Part shown: in pieces, positions 15,304-23,745 of the stretch
Layout: every line of letters starts with the position of its first letter
How positions within the stretch are numbered: position 1 is the stretch's first letter
Assembly: GCA_045612925.1 (NCBI GenBank)
Contig: JAZKZX010000060.1
Span: forward strand, 31,096 to 95,095
Direction: 5' to 3'
Source: UBA1189 sp045612925
GTDB taxonomy: Bacteria; Bacteroidota; Bacteroidia; Bacteroidales; Bacteroidaceae
DNA length: 64,000 nucleotides
Position numbers and translations under genes: made by a program
The notes under the pieces: generated by a model
Database searches by the model: none
What the model saw: the letters and a program-made list of their open reading frames with translations, nothing else
What the model was told of the DNA's origin: nothing

Positions 15304-18300
15304 ATGGTGTGTATAGATGCAAGGAGATTGGCTTTATGGGAGTCCATGTCTGAAGAACAGAGATTGGAAACATTGATTCAATATATGCAAAAATATGTTG
15401 TTGACAGGACTTATGATAACTATATTTTGCTTGCATTAGCTGCTAATGGCTTTTTGGATATCACATACACTCATCAACCATTAGACGAATCAGTGCTTCG
15501 CCATATGGATAAGCCCCATGTGGTATTCAATCATGATCCAGATGGTATATGGAGAAAAAGGGTTGTTGACGAAATAAATATTGTCCATATGGTCCCAGAC
15601 AATCATCTGTTTCATCCGTTAGTAAAATATATGCAATCATTTTATGCTAATGGCTATTCTCGTTTATTGGATATATACTCTTCAAAATTCGAAGCAGATT
15701 TTATGCTCTCTTATCTGCTATTATTAATAGGACAAGAGAATCTTAAGAGAAATTTTCGTAAAATATTACTTGATACATATCGACCTGAAGTAGACAATAC
15801 TTTACATTTAACAACGAGTCCTATAGAAAGGAAATATGGAAATTGGGAAGCTTTTGCGAAAGCTTATTTAAATATAAATCACGGAAGAGTTCTTGATGTT
15901 TGTGCGGGTATTGGAACGTTTGCCATGCATATAGATTTGAAGAATACGACATATGTAGCTAATATGCCCAAGCGAATGGAAAATGATTTAATGAAAATGT
16001 TTTTCTATTCTGATGCTGAGTTTTCTTCTTATTACAAGCATAATCAAATTCAGGTGTGTGAGGATGATTTATCTGATTTGGTGAAAAAAGGGCAACTATT
16101 TGACTATGTTATTTTCAATGGAGATAATATGTATAATATACATAATCTCGGGAAGGGAGAAAGTGATTTTATAATAGAGTCTCATGATGTATTAAATCCT
16201 TTTCGTTTTAAAGAGGATTCACTTGAGTTAATAATGAAGTTGTTGTCTTCGGGTGGAAAGGCTTTGGCGGTAGTTGAAAATGAGAATTTATCTTATTTCC
16301 CAGAGGATTTGTATGGACATTGTATTGTTGATGTAATTCTAATTAGTCCTTATAGGAGTATTGTTTTATTGAATAACGATAAGAAGGTTAATGCAATCAA
16401 GGTGTATGATCGAACAACGTGGAATGATTTTACAGCAGAACGATTATTGGATAGCATTAACAGGCAAGAAGGTTTAATTACAATAACTCCTGAGTACTTA
16501 GATTGCATGGGGGGATATCTAAATGTTGATATTCTCAAACGGGATTTATATGAGATAGAGGTCCCTGTAGGGTACAAACTCCTCAAACTAGATAATATTG
16601 TGAATAGTGTTATTCCATCAATATATTATGGTTTATATGACAGTACTAAAATTTTGAATTACAATATAGAGGAATGTACTCCATTATCACCTTATGTTAC
16701 CGCTCTTAATGGGCGATTCCCAGCAAAACATGAAAAAGACAACCCTTTCTCGTATTTCACTATTAAAGATAGAGTTGTACTCATTCATTGCTTAAATAGG
16801 GAAAACTATAAGACTTGTATTTTTGACCCCAAAGAAGGAGAAATTGCTGTTGATTCGAATTATGTATACCTTTCTATCGATGAAGAGAAAGTTTGTATCG
16901 ACTATCTTGTGTATCAAATGAATGAGGAGTATTTTCTTAAACAAATATTCCCTCATGGAAGGGAAAATATAAACCATGTAGAGGATGAAGATATTTACTC
17001 TTGTCAGATTCTCGTCCCAGATGGAGAATCAAGTATAGAGCTCCAAAAGCAATTCATCGAAGACCTACGGCAAAGAGAAATTGCAAAGTTCGCTAAAAAT
17101 TATGGATACGACTTGGGTAAATTTGTGCAGTACGAAGCCAGCAACCTGCCCAAGGGAACAACGTTGCATAGTAAAGAATATACCTATACCATTTTGGGAA
17201 ATATCGGTTATGGTGGCTTCGGCAAGGTTTATAGGGCTATGAATGAGGATACCATGACGGAGGTTGCTATTAAGGAATTCTTCCATAATGCACTTCAAGT
17301 GAGAGATCCTCAGACGAATGAGGTTAAGGTCAAATTTTCAGATTTTGATGCTATTGACTTTGCGGAGAAGAAATTTTGTGGTGAAATAGAAAAAATAAAG
17401 GAGTGCGCTCACGACAATATCGTAAAGGTATATGAGTTCTTTAGGGAGAACAATACTTGCTATTACTCTATGGAATATATCGATGGGGAAAACCTCGTAA
17501 ATAAAAAATGCATCGGAGAGCGTGAGGCACTTGCTATTATCAGACAGGTGGCTGGAGCCTTGAAGGCAATGCATGAAAAGGGGTACAATCACTCGGATGT
17601 GAAGCCACAAAATATCTTAATAGATGACAATGGAGTGGCTACCTTGATTGATTTCGGGGGTGCACACTACTATGGATATGACAACGATGAGGGGGTGTCG
17701 ATATCGGGCAATTCGGTTGCCATGAAGATTGAGTCACCAGGATATACGCCAAAGTGTGCCTATGACACACAGAAATTCCATGCAGGAAGGGATATCTATT
17801 CATTGGGCGCGACACTGTATTATATGCTTACTGGTAATTCACCTGCAACTATCGATAAGCAGATGAAGCCCGACAAGATATCTTCCAAGTCGTGGAGGGC
17901 AATATGCAAGGCAATGGAGGAGGACTCAAGTAAATGGCTCAACAGCATGGATGAGTTCTTAGCGCTTTTGCCTAGCGATGAAGAGGAGAAAATAGACAAT
18001 ATAGATGTGTCAGAGCCAACAAGAAAATGGCGAATAACTCCAACCCCAATAGTGGAACTAAAGATGGATGAGGTGTTTGTCTTTGGAAGCAACATTAAAG
18101 GCTTACATACTGGCGGTGCTGCAAAGCAAGCGCTTAAATGGGGAGCGCAAATGGGCGTAGCATCTGGTCCCATGGGGGATACCTATGCTATACCTACGGT
18201 AAATGTTACGGGGCTTGATGCGATTGAGGGATATGTGTCGCAATTCATAAAATATGTAGAGGGGAATGACCATATAACCTTTTATGTAACAGCCATTGGT

Positions 18301-18426
18301 TGTGGCAATGCTGGCTTCTCTCCCGAGCAGATAGCTCCTCTCTTCAGAGATTGTATCGACTTGTCCAATGTCTATCTGCCCGAAAGCTTCTGGAGAGTAC
18401 TCCGAAATAAGGGCCTCATAAAGTAG
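15304..18426 (+). CDS. Fusion: methyltransferase-like, specificity-like, Ser/Thr protein kinase and macro-like domains
   Basis: About 1040 residues (a GTG at 15298 is an alternative start). Order: helical N-terminus (1-190); a Rossmann methyltransferase-like part with motif I VLDVCAGIG near 196-204, but FNGDN near 270 where an N6-methylase would have NPPY; a part near 420-590 that reads like an HsdS target-recognition domain ending in a coiled QKQFIEDLRQRE; a kinase with GYGGFG near 635-640, VAIK near 657, HSDVKPQN near 763 (HRD is HSD) and DFGG near 783; and a C-terminal macro-like domain from about 922 with FVFGSNIKGLHTGGAA and IGCGNAGF, as in the A1S_2505-type phage proteins. The kinase keeps its catalytic residues; the methylase probably does not. 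The 5' half is AT-rich and the 3' half is not. A phosphatase gene follows. Confidence 0.8.
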   Translation: MVCIDARRLALWESMSEEQRLETLIQYMQKYVVDRTYDNYILLALAANGFLDITYTHQPLDESVLRHMDKPHVVFNHDPDGIWRKRVVDEINIVHMVPDNHLFHPLVKYMQSFYANGYSRLLDIYSSKFEADFMLSYLLLLIGQENLKRNFRKILLDTYRPEVDNTLHLTTSPIERKYGNWEAFAKAYLNINHGRVLDVCAGIGTFAMHIDLKNTTYVANMPKRMENDLMKMFFYSDAEFSSYYKHNQIQVCEDDLSDLVKKGQLFDYVIFNGDNMYNIHNLGKGESDFIIESHDVLNPFRFKEDSLELIMKLLSSGGKALAVVENENLSYFPEDLYGHCIVDVILISPYRSIVLLNNDKKVNAIKVYDRTTWNDFTAERLLDSINRQEGLITITPEYLDCMGGYLNVDILKRDLYEIEVPVGYKLLKLDNIVNSVIPSIYYGLYDSTKILNYNIEECTPLSPYVTALNGRFPAKHEKDNPFSYFTIKDRVVLIHCLNRENYKTCIFDPKEGEIAVDSNYVYLSIDEEKVCIDYLVYQMNEEYFLKQIFPHGRENINHVEDEDIYSCQILVPDGESSIELQKQFIEDLRQREIAKFAKNYGYDLGKFVQYEASNLPKGTTLHSKEYTYTILGNIGYGGFGKVYRAMNEDTMTEVAIKEFFHNALQVRDPQTNEVKVKFSDFDAIDFAEKKFCGEIEKIKECAHDNIVKVYEFFRENNTCYYSMEYIDGENLVNKKCIGEREALAIIRQVAGALKAMHEKGYNHSDVKPQNILIDDNGVATLIDFGGAHYYGYDNDEGVSISGNSVAMKIESPGYTPKCAYDTQKFHAGRDIYSLGATLYYMLTGNSPATIDKQMKPDKISSKSWRAICKAMEEDSSKWLNSMDEFLALLPSDEEEKIDNIDVSEPTRKWRITPTPIVELKMDEVFVFGSNIKGLHTGGAAKQALKWGAQMGVASGPMGDTYAIPTVNVTGLDAIEGYVSQFIKYVEGNDHITFYVTAIGCGNAGFSPEQIAPLFRDCIDLSNVYLPESFWRVLRNKGLIK

Positions 18427-18472
18427 CGTGTACAAGATTCACAGCACGATCAAAAACTTGTAATTATCTTTG
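18425..18472 (+). promoter_or_regulatory. Dyad-type promoter for the phosphatase gene
   Basis: Plus-strand copy: GTG at 18428-18430, spacer TACAAGATT at 18431-18439, CAC at 18440-18442, and -7 box TATCTTTG at 18465-18472, exactly 26 nt from the spacer. The dyad touches the stop codon of the kinase gene, so the phosphatase can be controlled apart from the kinase. Confidence 0.75.
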
Positions 18473-18501
18473 CGGCATAAACGATAAAGGACTATTTACT
18501 T

Positions 18502-19278
18502 ATGCTTACCGATAAGAACATCATTGTCATAGGCGATGTGCATGGACGCACATCGTGGCGGAGGATTGTTGATCGGCACACGGGTTGCCGATTCGTGTTC
18601 TTGGGCGACTACTGCGACCCCTATGAGGAGATACCCGGTGAGGCGGTGCTCGACAACCTGAAGGAGATTATCCATTTCAAGCAGGAGCATCCCGACGAGG
18701 TGGTACTCCTGTTGGGAAATCATGATGTGCACTACATAGACTACGGAGCTCCCCTCTGCTCGCGAATCAACCTGGAGCTGGCTTGGCAGCTTAGGGAGAT
18801 CTTCACCAAGCATGCCGACTGTTTCCAGTGCGCCCATAGCGAGCGGGGCATCCTCTTTACCCATGCAGGGGTCTCCGAGGCATGGTTCTGCCAGTCGTTC
18901 GTGGGCGATGCCGATGGCGACATCGCTTCGCAGCTCAATGCCCGCTCCACAGACAAGGTCCTTTACCACTGCGGAGCGGCACGCCGAGGCCCTCATCCCC
19001 ATGGAGGCATCTACTGGGCAGGGAAGAGCGAAATGCTATGTCCGCTCCGAGGGACGACGCAAGTGGTGGGGCATACACGCACCGAGGGCGTGGAGCGCAT
19101 CGAGAGTGGCGAGGGGGTAGTGTACTTCTGTGACTGTCTGGAGAAAGGCAAGTACCTCATGATCGAGGGCGGATCAGTCCCACAACTCTACGAACTGAAG
19201 ATTGATAGCGAGGAGCGAAGATCTCTCACTGCTCACCTCACGTCGAGCAGCGTGATGTCAAAGATGAGGGTAGAGTAG
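18502..19278 (+). CDS. PPP-type metallophosphatase (calcineurin-like)
   Basis: A 258-residue phosphatase with the full set of metal-site motifs: GDVHG (11-15), GDYCD (35-39), GNHD (72-75), the later THAGVS and VVGHTRTEG. This is the PPP/bacterial protein-phosphatase arrangement, so protein phospho-Ser/Thr substrates are plausible, though Ap4A-type nucleotides are cut by relatives. Directly downstream of the kinase fusion and with its own dyad promoter, it is the natural partner for that kinase. Its last 46 bp overlap tail-to-tail with the FKBP gene on the other strand. Confidence 0.88.
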   Translation: MLTDKNIIVIGDVHGRTSWRRIVDRHTGCRFVFLGDYCDPYEEIPGEAVLDNLKEIIHFKQEHPDEVVLLLGNHDVHYIDYGAPLCSRINLELAWQLREIFTKHADCFQCAHSERGILFTHAGVSEAWFCQSFVGDADGDIASQLNARSTDKVLYHCGAARRGPHPHGGIYWAGKSEMLCPLRGTTQVVGHTRTEGVERIESGEGVVYFCDCLEKGKYLMIEGGSVPQLYELKIDSEERRSLTAHLTSSSVMSKMRVE

Positions 19279-19631
19279 GGCTTGATGACTCCCGCTTGGC
19301 GGGTGCCGTAGCCGAGGTGATAGGGGATGACGATCTCCCAGCGTGAGCCTGCGGGCATCTCGCGCAGCGCCGTGTTCCATCCCGTGATGAGTTCGCCCAA
19401 GCGAAAGGTGGCAGGGCGCCCCTTCTGCGTCTGGTCAAACACCTTACCGTTGATCAGCATGCCCTTGTAGTACACGGTGATGTGGCTCTTGGGCGAGGGC
19501 TTGGGCCCATTGCCCTTGGTGATGATGCGGTACATGACGCCGTTGAACATGGTCTTCACGCCTGGTCTCTGGGCATACTCCTGCAAGAACTCCTGATTCT
19601 TCGCTTTGTACTGGTTTTCGATGGGTGGCAT
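19233..19631 (-). CDS. FKBP-type peptidyl-prolyl cis-trans isomerase
   Basis: A 132-residue protein with the FKBP core: VMYRIITKGNGPKPSPKSHITVYYKG, GKVFDQT, FRLGELITGWNTALREMPAGSRWEIVIP, LGYG and LIFDITLLD. It catalyses proline isomerisation as a folding helper. No signal peptide, so cytoplasmic. Start at 19631 is set by the promoter TACATTTG at 19665-19672; the in-frame extension to 19826 would begin upstream of that promoter. Confidence 0.88.
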   Translation of the reverse strand: MPPIENQYKAKNQEFLQEYAQRPGVKTMFNGVMYRIITKGNGPKPSPKSHITVYYKGMLINGKVFDQTQKGRPATFRLGELITGWNTALREMPAGSRWEIVIPYHLGYGTRQAGVIKPYSTLIFDITLLDVR

Positions 19632-19664
19632 GGTGCGGTAGTCTGTGTCTTTTCTTTGAGTGTA

Positions 19665-19672
19665 CAAATGTA
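19665..19672 (-). promoter_or_regulatory. -7 element of the FKBP gene
   Basis: Minus-strand TACATTTG 33 nt above the chosen start codon. It decides the start: an upstream ATG at 19826 would lie outside the transcript. Confidence 0.6.
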
Positions 19673-19826
19673 CAACATTATTTTCAGATAGCCTACTTGT
19701 GATGGTGATATATTTCGTGACGATCGGCTTGTATGAGAAGTTGATGCAATCTCCCTCTTCCAGCATAAAATAAAGCCGCAGGGTGCATAATTTAGCAATA
19801 ATGTGGGCGATGCGAATATTTTTCAC

Positions 19827-19834
19827 TAATTTTG
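19827..19834 (+). promoter_or_regulatory. Probable -7 element of ugd
   Basis: TAATTTTG, fitting TAnnTTTG, about 100 nt upstream of the ugd ATG; no clear -33 TTTG. Confidence 0.4.
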
Positions 19835-19933
19835 TACCCTGAGAGTAGGCACTCCATTGAAAAGGGGGTGCTGAATAGTTTTTTTTGATGTAAAAACCGA
19901 AGGTTTGTTTATTAAAGAGTAAAGCGTAGTTGT

Positions 19934-21289
19934 ATGAAGATAGCTGTTGCTGGTACTGGTTATGTGGGCCTTAGTATGGCGACCCTTTTGGCACAACACC
20001 ATCGTGTAGTGGCTGTTGACATCATCCCCGAGAAGGTCGAGATGATCAACCGTCGCCAATCACCTATCCAAGACGAATACATTGAGAAGTTCTTTGCTGC
20101 CAAAGAACTGGACCTCACGGCTACCCTCGATGCCGAACAGGCTTATAAGGATGCCGAGTTTGTGATCGTCGCTGCGCCTACCAACTACGATAGTCAGCGC
20201 AACTTCTTCGACACCTCGGCTGTAGAGAAGGTGATAGACTTAGTGCTGAAGTGTAATCCCGATGCGATTATCATCATCAAGAGCACCATTCCTGTGGGCT
20301 ATACCGAGTCCATTCGCAAGAAGACAGGCAGTGATAATATCCTCTTTTCGCCCGAGTTCCTCCGTGAGAGTAAGGCCTTGTACGATAACCTCTACCCGAG
20401 CCGCATCATTGTGGGGCGCCCTGAAGGGGATGCTCGCTTAGATAAGGCAGCCCACACCTTTGCCCGTCTCCTCGTCGAAGGCGCCATCGGCAATGGTGAC
20501 AATAACGCTAACACCCCGGAGGGTTTAAAGTCCTCTCTTGGAGAGGATTTAGGGGAGGTCCCATCGCTTACTAAGGGCATTCCCGTGCTCTTTATGGGGC
20601 TCACCGAGGCTGAGGCAGTAAAGCTCTTTGCTAACACTTATCTCGCTTTGCGTGTCAGCTATTTCAATGAGCTCGACACCTATGCTGAGATGAAAGGCCT
20701 GGACTCTGCAGCCATCATTGAAGGTATCGGTCTCGACCCACGCATCGGCACCTACTACAACAACCCCTCATTCGGCTATGGAGGCTACTGCCTGCCCAAA
20801 GATACCAAGCAACTCTTGGCCAACTATCAGGATGTGCCGCAGAACATGATGACAGCCATTGTAGAGAGCAACCGCACCCGCAAGGATTTCATCGCCGATC
20901 AGGTGCTCCGCCTCGCCGGCTGGTACGGCTATAGCGAGAGTAATCAATATGTGGCATGTTCATCAACTTCCTCTCTTTCAGGAAAGGGCAGGGGAGAGGC
21001 CTCTGTTCCCGTCATCGGTGTCTACCGCCTCACCATGAAGGCCAATTCAGATAACTTCCGCCAGAGCTCCATTCAAGGCGTCATGAAGCGCATCAAGGCC
21101 AAGGGGACCGAGGTCATCGTCTACGAGCCCACCCTGCAGGATGGCTCCACCTTCTTCGGAAGTAGAGTAGTCAACGACCTCGCAGCCTTCAAGTCACAAG
21201 CTCAAGCCATCATCGCCAACCGCTACGATGCCGTCCTCGATGATGTACAAGATAAGGTATACACTCGCGACATCTTTAGAAGAGATTAA
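19934..21289 (+). CDS. ugd: UDP-glucose 6-dehydrogenase (nucleotide-sugar dehydrogenase)
   Basis: A 451-residue enzyme that oxidises UDP-glucose to UDP-glucuronate with NAD+. N-terminal Rossmann motif GTGYVG (7-12), central EAVKLFANTYLALRVSYFNE helix, and catalytic Cys286 in GGYCLPKDT. It is about 40 residues longer than the usual Bacteroides form, because of two in-frame inserts: about residues 188-214 (from 20497) and about 340-354 (from 20955). Each insert is encoded by a hairpin-forming repeat (CCTCTC...GAGAGG). They lie in surface loops between conserved blocks, so the enzyme is probably active. Product feeds capsule or O-antigen synthesis. Confidence 0.9.
   Translation: MKIAVAGTGYVGLSMATLLAQHHRVVAVDIIPEKVEMINRRQSPIQDEYIEKFFAAKELDLTATLDAEQAYKDAEFVIVAAPTNYDSQRNFFDTSAVEKVIDLVLKCNPDAIIIIKSTIPVGYTESIRKKTGSDNILFSPEFLRESKALYDNLYPSRIIVGRPEGDARLDKAAHTFARLLVEGAIGNGDNNANTPEGLKSSLGEDLGEVPSLTKGIPVLFMGLTEAEAVKLFANTYLALRVSYFNELDTYAEMKGLDSAAIIEGIGLDPRIGTYYNNPSFGYGGYCLPKDTKQLLANYQDVPQNMMTAIVESNRTRKDFIADQVLRLAGWYGYSESNQYVACSSTSSLSGKGRGEASVPVIGVYRLTMKANSDNFRQSSIQGVMKRIKAKGTEVIVYEPTLQDGSTFFGSRVVNDLAAFKSQAQAIIANRYDAVLDDVQDKVYTRDIFRRD
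20531..20547. repeat. Hairpin repeat inside ugd, insert 1
   Basis: TCCTCTC and GAGAGGA separated by 3 nt, at the centre of an in-frame stretch (about 20497-20574) that relatives lack. Sequence resembles the CTCTCCTTGGAGAG elements found between genes in this order. Confidence 0.55.
20970..20999. repeat. Hairpin repeat inside ugd, insert 2
   Basis: CCTCTC (20970-20975) pairs with GAGAGG (20994-20999) around TTTCAGGAAAGGGCAGGG. Encodes the second extra segment of Ugd, SSLSGKGRGEAS. Confidence 0.55.
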
Positions 21290-21435
21290 GAAATCATCCC
21301 CAGAGGCAAAGTCATCGTATCGTTAATGTTATCTTGATTGGACCACCCGGAGGACAAGACGAGTGTAGTAATGCGTTTTCTGTGTAAGTCCGCGATTTTT
21401 GCGTGAGAAAAGATATATTGGGAAAAGACATTACA

Positions 21436-21555
21436 TTTTACCGATTTGCCAATCCGATTCCTATATGGGAGCTATATTTAAATAATTAATTAAAAGATAA
21501 GCCATCTTGATAATTATTTTTATATATACAATATATAGAAAACAAATCGGTAAAA
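21436..21555. repeat. 13-bp perfect inverted repeat around an AT-rich core
   Basis: TTTTACCGATTTG at 21436-21448 and CAAATCGGTAAAA at 21543-21555, with 94 bp of very AT-rich DNA between. It lies in the 506-bp gene-free gap 21290-21795, which otherwise shows only the promoter of the next gene near its end. It may be a small non-autonomous element or a protein-binding region. Confidence 0.5.
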
Positions 21556-21753
21556 GGTGTCATCTGTCATCCTATAAGAAATCTGATTACTAATTGTAAA
21601 TCAATTGTCACCGATACTCCCACCAAAAAGTTTTTCTAAGAAAAAAGTACTTCTCAAGGCCATGGGATATAGAATAGCCAAATGTCGCAAATGAAAAATG
21701 GTGAACTGGGCGAAAAATGTCTCAATTTATGATGAGCTTTCTATGAAAAGGCT

Positions 21754-21761
21754 TACCTTTG
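21754..21761 (+). promoter_or_regulatory. -7 element of the aminopeptidase gene
   Basis: TACCTTTG, 34 nt upstream of the ATG at 21796; no good -33 box is seen. Confidence 0.5.
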
Positions 21762-21795
21762 TGACTGGCTGTTAGACTTTGTAAACTAAGAAGAC

Positions 21796-23610
21796 ATGAA
21801 AGCAATAGACAATATCAAAGCGCTGCGTCAGGTGATGCAGACTGAAGGATGGGATGCCATCGTTATCTCTGGTACAGACCCTCACAGTAGTGAATATCTC
21901 CCCAAACGCTGGCAGGCGAGGCAGTGGGTGTCGGGTTTTACCGGATCGGCAGGTACGGTGGTGATCACTGCCGACCACGCAGGACTGTGGACTGACTCGC
22001 GCTACTTTATACAAGCAGCAGCGCAGCTTGAGGGATCGGGCATCGTGCTGCACAAGTTGGGACTCCCCGACACTGTGGACTATCCTGAGTGGATGGCGGG
22101 AAACCTTGCCGAGAAGAGCATCGTATGCGTAGATGGTCTCTGCATGCCGCTCGCTACGGTAGAGCATATGCAGGCGTTATTCGCCTCTAAAGAGATTGCT
22201 GTGGTGAGCCGCCCCGACTTTATCGATGCAGTTTGGAGCGACCACCCTGCACTGCCCGATGCACCGGCATTTGAATTAGGAGTAGAGTATACGGGGCGCT
22301 CACGTGCCGACAAACTCGCTTGGCTGCGCGAGGCGATTGCTGCCAAGGGATGTGGAGAGATGCTCCTCAGCAGTCTTGACGAGATTGCCTGGCTGCTCAA
22401 CATTCGTAGCTGCGATATTGCCCATACGCCTGTGGTGATTGCTTACCTTTGGGTGAATGCTGAGCGTGCTGTGCTATATACCACAGAGAGCAAGTTTGAC
22501 GCTGCACTCACGGAGGCTCTTGCCACTGATGGCGTGGTGCTGGCTCCCTATGGTAGCATCGTGGAGAGCATTGTTGAGTGGCCCAATGATACTCCTATAT
22601 ATATAGATGGCGCAATGCTCAACTATGCACTCTACGAGCAGGTGACTGTGCGCTTTGGCGCGAAGGTGGTCAATGCTGCTTCGCCCGTGAAGCTTGAGAA
22701 GGCATTGAAGAATGAGACGGAGATACAGGGATTCCGAGAGGCTTATCGTAAGGATGGTATCGTGCAGACCCGCTTCTTCCGTTGGCTCGAAGAGGCGCTG
22801 GTTCAGGGTGAGCGCATCACCGAGATTGATGCCGCGAACAAACTCATCAGCCTGCGCAAGGAGATGGATGGCTACATTGACGAGAGCTTTGCGCCCATCT
22901 CGGCTTATGGTGAGAATGCAGCCCTGCCTCACTACTCGGCTACACCAGAGCAGTGCAGCGTGCTGGAGCCGCGTGGGCTCTATCTACTCGACTCGGGTGC
23001 CCACTATATGGATGGTACTACAGATATCACGCGCACCATCCCGCTGGGCCCGCTCACTGAGGATGAGGCTTTCGACTATACCTGTGTGCTGCAGGGCATG
23101 ATAGCACTCTCTATGGCTTCGTTCCCGCGTGGTACCCGTGGTTGCCAACTCGATGTATTGGCTCGCATGCCGCTATGGAAGTACAATCGCAACTATGGCC
23201 ACGGCACAGGTCATGGCGTGGGGCATGTGCTCTGTGTGCACGAGGGTCCGCAGGGTATGCGCCAGAACCTCCTTGACCAGCCCATACTCCCAGGCATGGT
23301 GACCTCGTGCGAACCGGGTATGTACTGCGAAGGGCTCTATGGCATACGCCACGAGAACATGATTCTCTGTTACGAGGATGAGGCGAACAAGTTTGGCGAC
23401 TGGCTGGCTTTCATGACGCTCACTTGCACCTATATCGACACCACACCGCTCGTGGAGGAGCTGCTCACCGAAGATGAGAAGATGTTTATCGACTGCTTCA
23501 ACACCAGTGTCTACGAGACTCTGCTCCCCGACCTCACACCCGACGAGGCTGCATGGCTCAAGACGAAGACGATTGATTGTTTGTTTGAACCGGAAGCGTT
23601 GGAGGAGTGA
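21796..23610 (+). CDS. pepP: Xaa-Pro aminopeptidase (aminopeptidase P, M24B)
   Basis: A 604-residue cytoplasmic metallopeptidase that removes an N-terminal residue before proline. Two creatinase-like N-terminal domains (1-310) precede the pita-bread catalytic domain. The five metal ligands are visible: Asp399 and Asp410 (LLDSGAHYMDGTTDITRT), His473 (HGTGHGVGH), Glu506 (SCEPGMY) and Glu520 (RHENM). The length of about 600 is that of the three-domain eukaryote-like form common in Bacteroidota. Single gene with its own promoter. Confidence 0.92.
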   Translation: MKAIDNIKALRQVMQTEGWDAIVISGTDPHSSEYLPKRWQARQWVSGFTGSAGTVVITADHAGLWTDSRYFIQAAAQLEGSGIVLHKLGLPDTVDYPEWMAGNLAEKSIVCVDGLCMPLATVEHMQALFASKEIAVVSRPDFIDAVWSDHPALPDAPAFELGVEYTGRSRADKLAWLREAIAAKGCGEMLLSSLDEIAWLLNIRSCDIAHTPVVIAYLWVNAERAVLYTTESKFDAALTEALATDGVVLAPYGSIVESIVEWPNDTPIYIDGAMLNYALYEQVTVRFGAKVVNAASPVKLEKALKNETEIQGFREAYRKDGIVQTRFFRWLEEALVQGERITEIDAANKLISLRKEMDGYIDESFAPISAYGENAALPHYSATPEQCSVLEPRGLYLLDSGAHYMDGTTDITRTIPLGPLTEDEAFDYTCVLQGMIALSMASFPRGTRGCQLDVLARMPLWKYNRNYGHGTGHGVGHVLCVHEGPQGMRQNLLDQPILPGMVTSCEPGMYCEGLYGIRHENMILCYEDEANKFGDWLAFMTLTCTYIDTTPLVEELLTEDEKMFIDCFNTSVYETLLPDLTPDEAAWLKTKTIDCLFEPEALEE

Positions 23611-23681
23611 TTTTTTTATAACCACGGATAATACTTGTTTCATTTAAATCATGAGGGATGATATTGATTTAATTCGTTTTA

Positions 23682-23713
23682 TTTGCTCTTTTCCGTAGTA
23701 AGGTCTATCTTTG
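23682..23713 (+). promoter_or_regulatory. Promoter of prfA
   Basis: TTTG at 23682-23685, a 20-nt gap, and TATCTTTG at 23706-23713: a textbook Bacteroidota promoter. The ATG at 23746 follows 32 nt later. Confidence 0.75.
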
Positions 23714-23745
23714 CAGATTAGAATATTAAATACTGATTGATATCA

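Noticed and set aside
1..19300. Island as prophage or integrative element
   Set aside because: No integrase, transposase, phage structural, mobilisation or conjugation gene is seen, and no direct-repeat ends; the tRNA gene in the window is far away.
19632..19826. Longer N-terminus for the FKBP protein
   Set aside because: The extra 65 residues pass through the promoter at 19665 and do not resemble family N-termini.
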